Shown piece after piece: positions 6,595 through 15,203 of a DNA stretch of 32,212 nucleotides. Position 1 is the first letter of the stretch; each line of letters opens with the position of its first letter. Source of the DNA: DATARH01 sp036489765 (GTDB taxonomy: Bacteria; Pseudomonadota; Alphaproteobacteria; ATCC43930; CGMCC-115725); the NCBI GenBank assembly GCA_036489765.1, contig DASXFE010000116.1:1-32212 (forward strand). Direction: 5' to 3'. The position numbers and the translations under genes are program-made. The notes beneath the pieces are model-generated. The model was not told the origin of the DNA, ran no database searches, and saw nothing but the letters and a program-made list of their open reading frames with translations.

Positions 6595-8572
6595 GGAAAA
6601 AGCCGAGGATGTACCCGGTGATCGCGTGCCCGGCAAAATAGGCCTGCAACAGCCGCCCCCGCCGGCTCGGGGCAATTTCCTGTTTCGGCAGGGTGTCGAA
6701 GAAATCCGTGAAATCCTTGCTGAGCTCGATCACCGGCAGGAGCCGGTGCAGGCTTGCCCCGAACCGCCATGCCCATCCATGCGCCCGGGCTTGGGGCGAG
6801 ATAAGCAACATGAGCGCGCCGACGACGGTCAAACCGGCCACCCAGGCGGCTGCAAAGAAGGTGTGGACGCCGATGCCGTAGCCCGACACCAGCCATAAAA
6901 ACGTCAGCCAGGTCCAGTCGCGCCAGCTTTCGCTTTGGTGACGCTCTCGCTCACGGCCCGCATACTGGATGTCTTCGGCCTTGTCGCGATGCCCTGCTGC
7001 CGCCAGCACGGTGCTGAGCTGCGCGTAGGGTTGGGTGCTGAACACCGGGTCGCGTTGAAGCCAATCGAGCCACTCGTCGGTCGACCGTCGACGCATGTCG
7101 TCCGTCGCGCTCGCGCTGGCGCCGCCGAGACGGTCGTAGTGGAAGCCCTCCAGATCGAGCACCGGCGGCCAGGCGTCGGCGCTATCCTGGAATGTGCCCA
7201 CATGGGTGTTGCGCAAGGCGAATCTCGGCCCCGGCTCGCCATTGCAGCGCGCGTCGCCGGTCGCGGCTCCCAGAGGCCAGTGCGCCGGGAGGGGCTGTGG
7301 CGCGGCGGGCGGCGGCGCAGAAGGCGGCGTCGATCCGGCCGCGTCCTCCGCCGGTTCGGGGCTCGGGCACCGCCAGCCGAGCTTGTTCACCCCGAGCTCG
7401 CCGATGTCCGCCCTCGATAGACGAACGTCGACAAACGTCGAGGTATCGAGCACGAGCTCGCCCGCGATCGTCGCGCCCGCCATATCGAGCGGGCCGGCGA
7501 ATGCGGCTTTGTCGCCAAGAACCACGTCGGTTTTGACTTTCACCGACGCGAAATAGGCCGGACCGCCAAAGGAGGACGCGTTTCCGTAAATCGCACCGCC
7601 AATGTCGGACCCTATCAGGTCGACCGTATCGGCGAAGAGCGTGCGATCGATGAATACCGAGCCGGCGCTGGTGAGGCGTTCGGCGAACACCTTGTCCAGG
7701 AACGAGGAGCCGGTGGACACGAGTACGCTGCCCAGGCTGACGTCGACCAAATTGACTTCGCCAAGGAATTTCCCGTTATTTCTTAAAAAGAGGCTTCCCT
7801 TGATGTGGGCATGATTCAGGCTGAATTTGCCGGAAACACTCACACCTTCGGCATTCACGTCGCTGCCGATATTTGCCGCCGCGAGGTAAACGGCGTTCGC
7901 ATTCTTGTCATTGTTGCCGATTTGTGCATTCAGGAGGATGAGTTGGCCATGGACGGTCACGGCCCCGCCGTCAAAGGCGTTTAATGACGAATCGGAAAGG
8001 TCCAAATCTCCATTTACTTCGGAGCCTTCTACATTCAAGGTCCCTTGCACCAGCGTTTTGCCACGAAGATACAAGCCGCTGCGGAAGCTTGTTCTGTGAG
8101 CGTCCATATCATGAGTGACGGTTGTACTATGCAGCCATAGTAAATGCTGCCAGCGTGAGTCTCCAAGCTGGAGGCTGCCCTCTATTCGGCTCGCCTGAAA
8201 CCCCACCTCGGGCGAGATTTCACCATCTTCGAGGTCGATATCGCCATCGACGATGGCGTTGCGCAGGCGGAAGCCGTGGCGGCCGATTTGGGCTCGCAGG
8301 GTCGGGTCGGTCAGAGCGTCGACGATGAAGCTCGACGGGAGGCGGTGGCAGGCGTCGTCGGCATTTTCTTTTTGCGGGTCCAACGCACCGCATGGTGTTG
8401 TTTTGCCTGGAGGCGTGCGCTCTGCGAAGTCGGCGACATCGTCGTTGCGGATTTGCTGCCAAGCCCAGCCTGCAGCAGTGCTGAGGTCGTCATACGGGGA
8501 TTGGGCGGCCGTGGCCGTCCCTGCCAGCAGGGTGGCGAGCAAAAGGCCCGCACCGGCAACTCGACCAAACAT
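6560..8572 (-). CDS. membrane-anchored, beta-helix-like repeat protein of unknown function
   Basis: The 670-residue protein opens with a signal peptide (MFGRVAGAGLLLATLLAGTA), which fixes the start at ATG 8570-8572 although the frame runs further upstream. About residues 100-390 are irregular short repeats of the type G-x-hydrophobic-x-hydrophobic, recalling pentapeptide or bactofilin-like right-handed beta helices. A Pro/Ala-rich linker follows (PSPEPAEDAAG...PPPAAPQPLP). A mixed region and two predicted membrane helices come next (TFLWLVSGYGIGVHTFFAAAW with the hydrophobic stretch after it, and GYILGFFLIAAMGG at the end). A periplasmic helix tethered to the inner membrane is the likely topology. 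It lies opposite to and between queC and queE, overlapping queC by 35 bp. I know similar proteins only as hypothetical or loosely named membrane proteins. Confidence 0.8.
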   Translation of the reverse strand: MFGRVAGAGLLLATLLAGTATAAQSPYDDLSTAAGWAWQQIRNDDVADFAERTPPGKTTPCGALDPQKENADDACHRLPSSFIVDALTDPTLRAQIGRHGFRLRNAIVDGDIDLEDGEISPEVGFQASRIEGSLQLGDSRWQHLLWLHSTTVTHDMDAHRTSFRSGLYLRGKTLVQGTLNVEGSEVNGDLDLSDSSLNAFDGGAVTVHGQLILLNAQIGNNDKNANAVYLAAANIGSDVNAEGVSVSGKFSLNHAHIKGSLFLRNNGKFLGEVNLVDVSLGSVLVSTGSSFLDKVFAERLTSAGSVFIDRTLFADTVDLIGSDIGGAIYGNASSFGGPAYFASVKVKTDVVLGDKAAFAGPLDMAGATIAGELVLDTSTFVDVRLSRADIGELGVNKLGWRCPSPEPAEDAAGSTPPSAPPPAAPQPLPAHWPLGAATGDARCNGEPGPRFALRNTHVGTFQDSADAWPPVLDLEGFHYDRLGGASASATDDMRRRSTDEWLDWLQRDPVFSTQPYAQLSTVLAAAGHRDKAEDIQYAGRERERHQSESWRDWTWLTFLWLVSGYGIGVHTFFAAAWVAGLTVVGALMLLISPQARAHGWAWRFGASLHRLLPVIELSKDFTDFFDTLPKQEIAPSRRGRLLQAYFAGHAITGYILGFFLIAAMGGLTQK

Positions 8573-8724
8573 GCATCGCGTTCCGTGCTCGACCAAGCCC
8601 GGTTGGGTTGGTCGTTGCGTCGTAGCGTAATGCGCTCGGTGGGTGAGGCGCAAGGTCGCAGCGGCTAAGGGGTCCGGTGCGGCGAGACAGGCGCGGGAAT
8701 TGACGCTATGGATGCGGGAAGCCG

Positions 8725-9354
8725 ATGACCTACGCCGTCAAAGAGATCTTCTATACGCTGCAGGGCGAAGGCGCCTGGACCGGGCGGCCGGCTGTGTTTC
8801 TACGTTTTGCCGGGTGCAACCTGTGGTCCGGGCGCGAGGCGGATCGCGCGACGGCGCAGTGCACGTTTTGCGACACCGATTTTGTCGGCATCGACGGTTC
8901 GGATGGGGGGCGGTTTGCCGATGCGGCGGGGCTCGCCGGGCGGATCACGCGGGCGTGGCCGGGCGGCGGCCGCCCGTTTGTCGTCGTTACCGGCGGCGAG
9001 CCGCTGTTGCAGCTCGACCCGCCGCTGATCGCGGCCTTGCATGCAAAGGGGTTCGAGGTCGCGGTCGAGACCAACGGCACGTTGCCGCCGCCGGCCGGCA
9101 TCGACTGGCTGTGCGTGAGCCCCAAGGCGGGAAACCCGCTCGCCGTGACCGCCGGCGACGAGTTGAAGCTGGTCGTGCCGCAGCAGGGGCTCGATCCGCT
9201 GGAGTTCGCCGGGTTGCGGTTCAAGCGGTTCTCGGTGCAGCCGATGGACGGGCCCGACCGCGCGCGCAACACCGAGTGGGCGATCCGCTTCTGCCTCGTC
9301 CATCCGCAATGGCAGCTCAGTTTGCAGACGCACAAAGTCACCGGCGTCAGATAG
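8725..9354 (+). CDS. queE: 7-carboxy-7-deazaguanine synthase QueE
   Basis: QueE is the radical SAM enzyme that contracts 6-carboxytetrahydropterin to 7-carboxy-7-deazaguanine, one step before QueC. The protein has 209 residues. The N-terminal YAVKEIFYTLQGEGAWTGRPAVFLRF is diagnostic. Cluster cysteines are C31, C46 and C49, an expanded CX14CX2C spacing typical of one proteobacterial QueE class rather than the usual CX3CX2C. VTGGEPLLQ and ETNGT supply the SAM-binding motifs. The start ATG at 8725 gives the expected N-terminus. It is separated from queC by an oppositely oriented gene, so it probably has its own promoter in 8573-8724, where I see no clear consensus. Confidence 0.95.
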   Translation: MTYAVKEIFYTLQGEGAWTGRPAVFLRFAGCNLWSGREADRATAQCTFCDTDFVGIDGSDGGRFADAAGLAGRITRAWPGGGRPFVVVTGGEPLLQLDPPLIAALHAKGFEVAVETNGTLPPPAGIDWLCVSPKAGNPLAVTAGDELKLVVPQQGLDPLEFAGLRFKRFSVQPMDGPDRARNTEWAIRFCLVHPQWQLSLQTHKVTGVR

Positions 9355-9373
9355 GCCCGCTCGGCCAGCGCCT

Positions 9374-10237
9374 CTAATCGGGCCAACGGCGGTGCACCCA
9401 AAGCCATTGCTCGGGGCGGGCGCGGATCCAGTCTTCGAGTTCGGCGTTGACCCTGGCCATCACCGCCGCGGCATCGCCCGAGACGTCGAGCGGCGGGTGC
9501 ACGGTCAGGCGAAACCGGGCACCGCCGACGCGCTCGATCTGGGTCGGCAGGACGACCGTGTCGAAGCGCTGTGCGAGACGCGCGAGCGCCGGCGCGGTCA
9601 TCGCCTCACGCCCGAAGAACGGCACCGGGATGCCGCCGTTGAGCTTCTGGTCGACGAGGAGGAGGAGGTGTTTTTTGTCATGCAATGCCGCGATCGCACC
9701 GCGCGAGGCGATCGCCCCCTTGGGCATCAGCTCGCCGCTGCCGCCGCGCATCCGCGCCAGCATCGCATCGACGAGCGGGTTGTTGAGTGCGCGGTAGATG
9801 AGCGCGACCGGCAGCCCGTATTGCACCGCGGCGAGCGCCCCCAGCTCCCAGTTCCCGACATGGCCGGAGATGAAGATCATCTGCCGGCCGGAGGCGACGG
9901 CCGCGTCGACATGCTCGACGCCGCGAACCTCGAACCGGTCGTTCGGCGGAAAGACCTGCATCCGGGTCAGATGCGGGTATTCGGCCATCACCCGGCCGAG
10001 ATTGTCCCACATGCCGCGCACGATCGCCTCGATCTCGGGCGGCGACAGCGCCGGGAACGCGGCACGAAGGTTGATCCGGGCTCGCTTCGAGACGCCGAGG
10101 CGGGGGCCCAGCGCCCGCGCGACGGCGCCGCCGATCGCCGAGGCGGCGTCGAGCGGCAGGGCTCGGAACAGGCAGAAGAACAGCGCCGCGCCGACGGCTT
10201 GCAGACGCTTCCCGAAACCGGGCACGGGGTCAGGCAC
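9374..10237 (-). CDS. lpxL: LpxL/HtrB-type lipid A late acyltransferase
   Basis: The 287-residue inner-membrane protein belongs to the lysophospholipid acyltransferase family that adds secondary acyl chains to Kdo2-lipid A. The catalytic HX4E motif is H126-VGNW-E131, within ISGHVGNWELGA. A hydrophobic N-terminal segment (about 13-35) anchors it. Translation starts at GTG 10235-10237, inside the last codons of lpxK, giving an 8 bp overlap that implies translational coupling. It is the last gene of the lipid A operon and converges on queE with 19 bp between stops. Chain length and whether LpxL or LpxM better describes it cannot be decided. Confidence 0.88.
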   Translation of the reverse strand: MPDPVPGFGKRLQAVGAALFFCLFRALPLDAASAIGGAVARALGPRLGVSKRARINLRAAFPALSPPEIEAIVRGMWDNLGRVMAEYPHLTRMQVFPPNDRFEVRGVEHVDAAVASGRQMIFISGHVGNWELGALAAVQYGLPVALIYRALNNPLVDAMLARMRGGSGELMPKGAIASRGAIAALHDKKHLLLLVDQKLNGGIPVPFFGREAMTAPALARLAQRFDTVVLPTQIERVGGARFRLTVHPPLDVSGDAAAVMARVNAELEDWIRARPEQWLWVHRRWPD

Positions 10238-11186
10238 GTTGGGCGACCGGGGCGAGAAGCGCGGCGAGCGCGGCCCGGTCGCGCCACGTCATCTCGACCT
10301 CGATCACGGTGATCCGGGCGCGCTCGGCGGGGTCGAGGCGAACCCAATCCTTCGCCGTGGTGACGAGCATCGCGCCGAGGTGCGCCGCCTCTTCGTGGAG
10401 CGCGGCGAGCTCGGCGCGGCGATAGCGGTGGTGGTCCGGGAATTCGCGGGCTGCGGCGAGCCTCGCGCCGAGACCGCGCAGTGTGGCGAAGAATTTCTCC
10501 GGCCGACCGATGCCGGCGAAGGCGACGACGGACTTGCCGGCGAAACGGGCACGATCGACCGGGACGAGATCGGCGTGGAGGATCGGGCGGCCGGCGACGG
10601 CGAGCGCGTCGGGGTCGGGACCGTCGCCGATCACGACGATCGCATCGGCGCGGGCGAGGCCGGGCGCGATCCGCTCGCGCAAGGGGCCCGCCGGGATCAC
10701 GCGGCGATTGCCGAACCCGTATCCGGCATCGACGATGACCAGCGACAGATCCTTCTGGACCGTCGGGTTTTGGAACCCGTCGTCGAGGAGGATCGCCGTC
10801 GCGCCGTCGCCGATCGCGGCGCGGATTCCAGCGACGCGGTTCCTGGCGACCCAGGTCGGCAGGCGCGCCACGAGCAGCAGCGCTTCGTCCCCGACGTCGC
10901 TTGCCCTATGCGCCGCCGTGACCCTGGCCGGGCCGGTGAGGCTGCCCCCATAGCCTCGCGTCACCGCATGCGCGCCGGGCAATATTCCGGCGAGGGACAG
11001 CACGACCGGCGTCTTTCCCGATCCGCCCGCGACCAGGTTGCCGACGCAGATCACAGGGACCGGCGCATGGTAGGGCCTGGTGACGGCGCGGCGGAGGCGG
11101 CCCGCGGCATCCCAGGCGGCGCCGACCGGCGCAAGCAGCCCGGCGACGAGGCCCGGTTTCTCGTGCCAGAACTCAGGACTGCGCAT
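10230..11186 (-). CDS. lpxK: tetraacyldisaccharide 4'-kinase LpxK
   Basis: LpxK phosphorylates the 4' position of the lipid A disaccharide at the inner membrane. The 318-residue protein begins MRSPEFWHEKPG, a typical LpxK opening, which sets the start at ATG 11184-11186 rather than further upstream in the open frame. The Walker A site is GNLVAGGSGKTP (49-60), and the Walker B-like segment reads LLDDGFQNP. Other family stretches include RGYGG (GYGGSLTGP) and the C-terminal FPDHHRY. The start overlaps the 3' end of waaA by 14 bp, and the stop overlaps lpxL by 8 bp. Confidence 0.95.
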   Translation of the reverse strand: MRSPEFWHEKPGLVAGLLAPVGAAWDAAGRLRRAVTRPYHAPVPVICVGNLVAGGSGKTPVVLSLAGILPGAHAVTRGYGGSLTGPARVTAAHRASDVGDEALLLVARLPTWVARNRVAGIRAAIGDGATAILLDDGFQNPTVQKDLSLVIVDAGYGFGNRRVIPAGPLRERIAPGLARADAIVVIGDGPDPDALAVAGRPILHADLVPVDRARFAGKSVVAFAGIGRPEKFFATLRGLGARLAAAREFPDHHRYRRAELAALHEEAAHLGAMLVTTAKDWVRLDPAERARITVIEVEMTWRDRAALAALLAPVAQRA

Positions 11187-12483
11187 CGAGCCGGTGCGGG
11201 GTGGAGCGAGGCGGCGCCGGGGCCAGGCGGTCGAGCAGCGGGTCGAGCCGGGCCGCGACCGTGTCGAGCGTGCCGAGGCTGGCGGCGGCGGTCCGCGCGG
11301 CGGCCTCCGCGCGCGCGGCGCGGGCTTGGGGCTCGGACAGCAGGTGCGAGACGGCGGCGCCGAGAGCCGGCCCGTCATTGACGAGCTCAGCACCGCCGGC
11401 GACGGCGAGCGCGGCGGCGATCGCGAGGCAATTCCCCATGAACGGGCCGTGCAGGATCGCGCAATCGAGCCGCGCCGCCTCGAACGGGTTGTGCCCGCCG
11501 CGATCGACCAGCGACCCGCCGACAAAGGCGATGCCGGACAGGCGGTAGAACAGGCCGAGTTCGCCCAGCGTGTCGACGAGGTAGATGTCCGTGTCCGGGG
11601 TGATCCCTTCGCCCAGGCTGCGGCGAGCGACGCCGAGCCCGTCGCGGCGCAGCGCGGCGGCGATCATCTCGCCGCGCACCGGGTGGCGCGGGGCGACGAT
11701 CGTGAGGAGACCGGGATGTGCCGCGGCGGCGAGCTTGTGCGCGACGACGGCCGCATCCTCCTCGCCGGCGTGGGTGCTGGCGGCAAGCCAGGTCGGGCGG
11801 GCGCCGATGGCGCGGCGCAACCCGGCAAGCGCGGCGGGGTCCGCGGGGAGCTCCTCGGCAGCGGATTTGAGGTCGCCGGCGCTTTCCGCTTGGGCGCCGA
11901 GCTGGCGGAAACGCCGCGCCTGCACCTCGTCTTGCGCGAGGCACAGCGCGAACCCGCCCAGCATCCGCCGCGCCACCCCCGGCATCGCCAGCCAGCGTGC
12001 GTGGGAACGCGCCGACAGCCGCGCGTTGACGAGCGCCATCGAGATGCCGCGGCGGTGCGTCGTCAGTACCAGATTGGGCCACAGCTCGCTTTCGACCCAG
12101 ATCGCGAGGTCGGGCCGCCAATGGCCGAGAAAGCGGTCGACCGCGCCGGGCAGGTCGACCGGAACGAACTGGTGGCGAACCCCGGCCGGCAGACGCGGCT
12201 CGATCAGCCGGGCCGAGGCGACCGTGCCCGTGGTCAAAAGGATTTCGAGCCCCGGCCGGTCCTGCCGAAGACGCTGGATCAGCGCCAAGACCGACGTCGC
12301 TTCGCCGACGCTCGCGGCATGGATCCAGGCGAGCGGTCCCGGCGGCCGGGCGAGGCCGGGAAAGCCGAGCCGCTCGCCGAAGCGGACCGGGTCCTCCTTG
12401 CCGTGGCGGCGGCGCCACACGAGCCCCGCGAGGACGAGCGGGGTCGCGAGCGTCGTTGCCGCACGGTAAAGCGCCGGCAGCAT
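11173..12483 (-). CDS. waaA: 3-deoxy-D-manno-octulosonic acid transferase WaaA (KdtA)
   Basis: WaaA adds Kdo to lipid A precursor from CMP-Kdo. The 436-residue GT30 protein has an N-terminal membrane helix followed by WIHAASVGEA. Glu61 in that motif matches the catalytic base of the family. Other signatures are TTGT and the ESELWPN stretch in the first Rossmann domain. In the second domain, GGSLVDRGGHNPFEAA is the donor-binding loop. The start was set at ATG 12481-12483, whose A is shared with the stop codon of the DUF374 gene. The frame is open for another 229 codons upstream, but those codons are a shadow of the DUF374 gene. Confidence 0.95.
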   Translation of the reverse strand: MLPALYRAATTLATPLVLAGLVWRRRHGKEDPVRFGERLGFPGLARPPGPLAWIHAASVGEATSVLALIQRLRQDRPGLEILLTTGTVASARLIEPRLPAGVRHQFVPVDLPGAVDRFLGHWRPDLAIWVESELWPNLVLTTHRRGISMALVNARLSARSHARWLAMPGVARRMLGGFALCLAQDEVQARRFRQLGAQAESAGDLKSAAEELPADPAALAGLRRAIGARPTWLAASTHAGEEDAAVVAHKLAAAAHPGLLTIVAPRHPVRGEMIAAALRRDGLGVARRSLGEGITPDTDIYLVDTLGELGLFYRLSGIAFVGGSLVDRGGHNPFEAARLDCAILHGPFMGNCLAIAAALAVAGGAELVNDGPALGAAVSHLLSEPQARAARAEAAARTAAASLGTLDTVAARLDPLLDRLAPAPPRSTPHRLDAQS

Positions 12484-13214
12484 CAGCCGGGCTCCCTCGC
12501 GGGCATGGCCGAGGCGCGGCGGGCGGCGGGCGCGGTCACGCGGCGGTCGGCTTCGTCGGCGAGCTCGTTCATCCGCAATTCTACGAGCCGGCGGGCGCTT
12601 TCGAGCCCGTCGGCATCGAGCTCGGCGGCGATTTCTATGGGCTCGCCCCAGATATAGATGCCGCGCCCGAACGGCAGGGCCAGGTAGAACTTGTCGCGCG
12701 TGTTGAGCTTGCGGTGGCGGCTTGTCGCGAAGACCAGGGGGACGATCGGGGTGCGGGCGAGCTGCGCCAGCTTGACGACCCCGAGGCTCGCGGCGCGGGC
12801 CGGGCGGCCGGGCGGGTCGGGGGTGATGCCGACCCAGTCGCCGGCCCGAAGGCGCCGCGCCATCGCGAGGCTGGCGCGAAGCCCACCGCGCCGGCTCGAT
12901 CCGGCGATGTAGCCGATGTCGAAGTAGCGGACCGCGCCGGCGATAAGCTGCCCGTCGGGGTGGCCGGAGATCAGCATCTGCACCGGCGCGAGCCGCGGCG
13001 TCGCGCGCGGGATCATCAGCATGCGGCCGTGCCAGAAGGCGAGGATCAGGCCGCCCGGACGATCGCTGAGCCGCGCCGGGATGTCGCCGCCCTCGACGCG
13101 CCAGCGATTGGTCGCGAAGACAAGGCGGATGTACAGCTGGATCAGCCAGCACAGCAGCGCGCGCGGCCACGCACTGCGGCGAAACCGGCGGATGTGGTCC
13201 TTGAAACGCCTCAT
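12483..13214 (-). CDS. DUF374 lysophospholipid acyltransferase family protein
   Basis: The 243-residue protein begins MRRFKDHIRRFRRSAWPRALLCWLIQLYIRL, a basic stretch followed by a membrane segment. It carries LILAFWHGRMLMIPR, where the FWH box includes the presumed catalytic His, and then ITPDPPGRP. These are hallmarks of DUF374 proteins, often encoded beside waaA and msbA in alphaproteobacteria and thought to act in envelope lipid acylation. The start at ATG 13212-13214 lies 7 bp after the msbA stop; an ATG-equivalent 14 codons upstream would overlap msbA. Its TGA shares one base with the waaA ATG. The acyl acceptor is unknown. Confidence 0.85.
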   Translation of the reverse strand: MRRFKDHIRRFRRSAWPRALLCWLIQLYIRLVFATNRWRVEGGDIPARLSDRPGGLILAFWHGRMLMIPRATPRLAPVQMLISGHPDGQLIAGAVRYFDIGYIAGSSRRGGLRASLAMARRLRAGDWVGITPDPPGRPARAASLGVVKLAQLARTPIVPLVFATSRHRKLNTRDKFYLALPFGRGIYIWGEPIEIAAELDADGLESARRLVELRMNELADEADRRVTAPAARRASAMPAREPG

Positions 13215-13221
13215 CCGTGCC

Positions 13222-15018
13222 TCACCCGGGCACCGCCGGCGCAGGCTCGGCCTCACCGGTGAATTCGGTCTCGTAAAGCCGGCGGTAGAGCCCGTTATGG
13301 GCGAGAAGCTGGGCGTGCTTGCCGCTCTCGACGATACGCCCGCGATCCATCACGCAGATGAGGTCGGCATTGATGATCGTCGACAGGCGATGCGCGATGA
13401 CGACCGTCGTCCGCCCCTGCATCAGCGCCCGCAGCGCGGCCTGGACATGCCGCTCGCTTTCATTGTCGAGCGCCGAGGTGGCTTCGTCGAGAAGGAGGAT
13501 CGGCGCGTCCTTGAGCATCGCACGGGCGATCGCGAGGCGCTGGCGCTGGCCCCCCGACAGCCGAACCCCGTGCTCGCCGACCAGCGTGTCGTAGCCGTCG
13601 GGCAGTTCCATGATGAAGCGGTGCGCCGCGGCCGCCTCGGCCGCCGCCTCGATATCGTCGCGTCTCGCGCCGAAGCGGCCATAGGCGATATTGGCGCGCA
13701 CCGTGTCGTCGAAGAGCGCGACCTCCTGGGCGACGAGCGCGACCGAGCCGCGCAGCGAGGCGAGCGTCAGCCCGCGCACGTCCTGCCCGTCGATCGCGAC
13801 CGAGCCCTCGTCGGCGTCGAAGAACCGGAGGATCAGGTTCAGCACGGTCGACTTGCCGGCACCGGACGGGCCGACCAGCGCGACCCTGCCGCCGGCCGGC
13901 ACCGTCAGTGACACGCCGTCGAGCGCCGGGGCGCCGGGATGGTAGGCAAAGCGCACGTTATCGAACCGCACCTCGCCGCCGGAAAGGCGCAAGGGCTGTG
14001 CGCCGGCCGCGTCCCGGATCGTCGGCTCGAGGTCGAGCACCTCGAAGACGCGCTGAGCCGCCGCCAGCCCCTCCTGCAGCGACGCGTTGAGGTTGGCGAG
14101 GCTCTTGACCGGCTGGTAGGCGAGGAGCAGCGCCGTGATGAACGAAAAAAATGCGCCCGGGGTCCGCGCCCCGGCGATGACCTGATGCCCGCCGTAAAGA
14201 ATCACTACCGCGATCGCCGCGCCTCCGAGCGCTTCGATCATCGGTGAGGCGACCGAGCGCGTGCGGTTGGCGCGGTCGACGAGGGCATAGACGCGCTCGA
14301 ACAAGGCCCGGGCGCGGCCGACTTCGTAGGTCTCCATGCCGTAAGCCTTGACGTGCCGCGCTCCCTGGAAGGTCTGGCTGAGAAGCGTCGTCATCTGCCC
14401 CATCTCGGCCTGGGTGTTGGCCGAGACCCGGCGCATCCGCTTGCCGATGCCCGCGATCGGCCGGATCGCCAGCGGGAACGCGAAGAATGCGACCAGCGCC
14501 AGGAGCCAGTCCTGGTAGAACATCAGCCCGACAAGAAACACGACCGTCACCGCATCCTTGCCGATCCCGGCGAGGACATTGATCGCGGCGTTGCGCAAGA
14601 GGTTGACGTCGTTCGTGAAGCGCGAGATCAGCGTGCCGCTGGGGTTGGCGTGGAAATACGAAATGTCGGCGCTCATCAGCCGCGCATAAAGCGTCGTCTG
14701 CACATCGGTGACGATGCGCAAGCCCACGCGCGTCATCAGCACGTTGACGCCATAATCGGCGATGCCCTTGACCGCGGCGAGCCCCAGCGCCGCCCCCGAG
14801 ATCAACAGCAGGATCGACGCGTCGCGATCGACAAACACCCGGTCGAGCACCGGCTGCATCAGCCAGGCGCGCACCGCCGTGCTGCCCGCCGCCAGCCCCA
14901 TGCAGATAAAGGCGACGACGATCTTGCCGGTATGGCGCCGGACAAAATCGCGCACGAGCCGATGCACCAGCGCGCCCGAGCGCATCCTGTCCGCCGAGAT
15001 GCGAGTGTCTTCGCGCAT
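13222..15018 (-). CDS. msbA: lipid A export ABC transporter, MsbA-like
   Basis: The 598-residue half-transporter fuses a six-helix membrane domain (about 30-320) to an ATPase domain (about 350-585). Walker A is GPSGAGKST (383-391), the Q-loop is QEVALF (431-436), the signature is LSGGQ (487-491), Walker B is ILLLDEATSALD (507-518), and the H-loop His is His543. MsbA flips lipid A core across the inner membrane, and its position at the head of a run of lipid A genes supports that substrate. The start ATG is 15016-15018. A palindromic repeat separates it from pmbA upstream on the same strand, so an operon promoter probably lies in 15019-15203. Confidence 0.9.
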   Translation of the reverse strand: MREDTRISADRMRSGALVHRLVRDFVRRHTGKIVVAFICMGLAAGSTAVRAWLMQPVLDRVFVDRDASILLLISGAALGLAAVKGIADYGVNVLMTRVGLRIVTDVQTTLYARLMSADISYFHANPSGTLISRFTNDVNLLRNAAINVLAGIGKDAVTVVFLVGLMFYQDWLLALVAFFAFPLAIRPIAGIGKRMRRVSANTQAEMGQMTTLLSQTFQGARHVKAYGMETYEVGRARALFERVYALVDRANRTRSVASPMIEALGGAAIAVVILYGGHQVIAGARTPGAFFSFITALLLAYQPVKSLANLNASLQEGLAAAQRVFEVLDLEPTIRDAAGAQPLRLSGGEVRFDNVRFAYHPGAPALDGVSLTVPAGGRVALVGPSGAGKSTVLNLILRFFDADEGSVAIDGQDVRGLTLASLRGSVALVAQEVALFDDTVRANIAYGRFGARRDDIEAAAEAAAAHRFIMELPDGYDTLVGEHGVRLSGGQRQRLAIARAMLKDAPILLLDEATSALDNESERHVQAALRALMQGRTTVVIAHRLSTIINADLICVMDRGRIVESGKHAQLLAHNGLYRRLYETEFTGEAEPAPAVPG

Positions 15019-15091
15019 GGTCTATCCCCGCCGGCAGTGTTAGAGGCGAGGGGCTGCGTTGGCAAGGGCGGCGACTCGGTCCCGACCCTAT

Positions 15092-15203
15092 CCTCACCCT
15101 CCCACGCCGCGTGTGGGCGCCTCCCTCTCCCGTAAGGGGCGAGGTACTGAAGCTGCCCCTCGCCCGCTTGCGGGAGAGGGTGCCAAAGGGCGGGAGAGGG
15201 TTT
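15092..15203. repeat. dispersed palindrome, family B
   Basis: The segment holds the words cctcaccctccc, ctccctctcccg and cgcccgcttgcgggagaggg in an inverted arrangement. The same words recur at 21684-21800 and 27824-27967, with a diverged form at 23366-23460. It fills most of the 185 bp gap between pmbA and msbA and ends flush against the pmbA stop codon, where it could act as a terminator. Confidence 0.85.

Noticed and set aside
10230..11525. Longer lpxK starting at 11525
   Set aside because: The extra 113 codons are a Ser/Arg/Pro-rich shadow of waaA; the family N-terminus begins at 11186.
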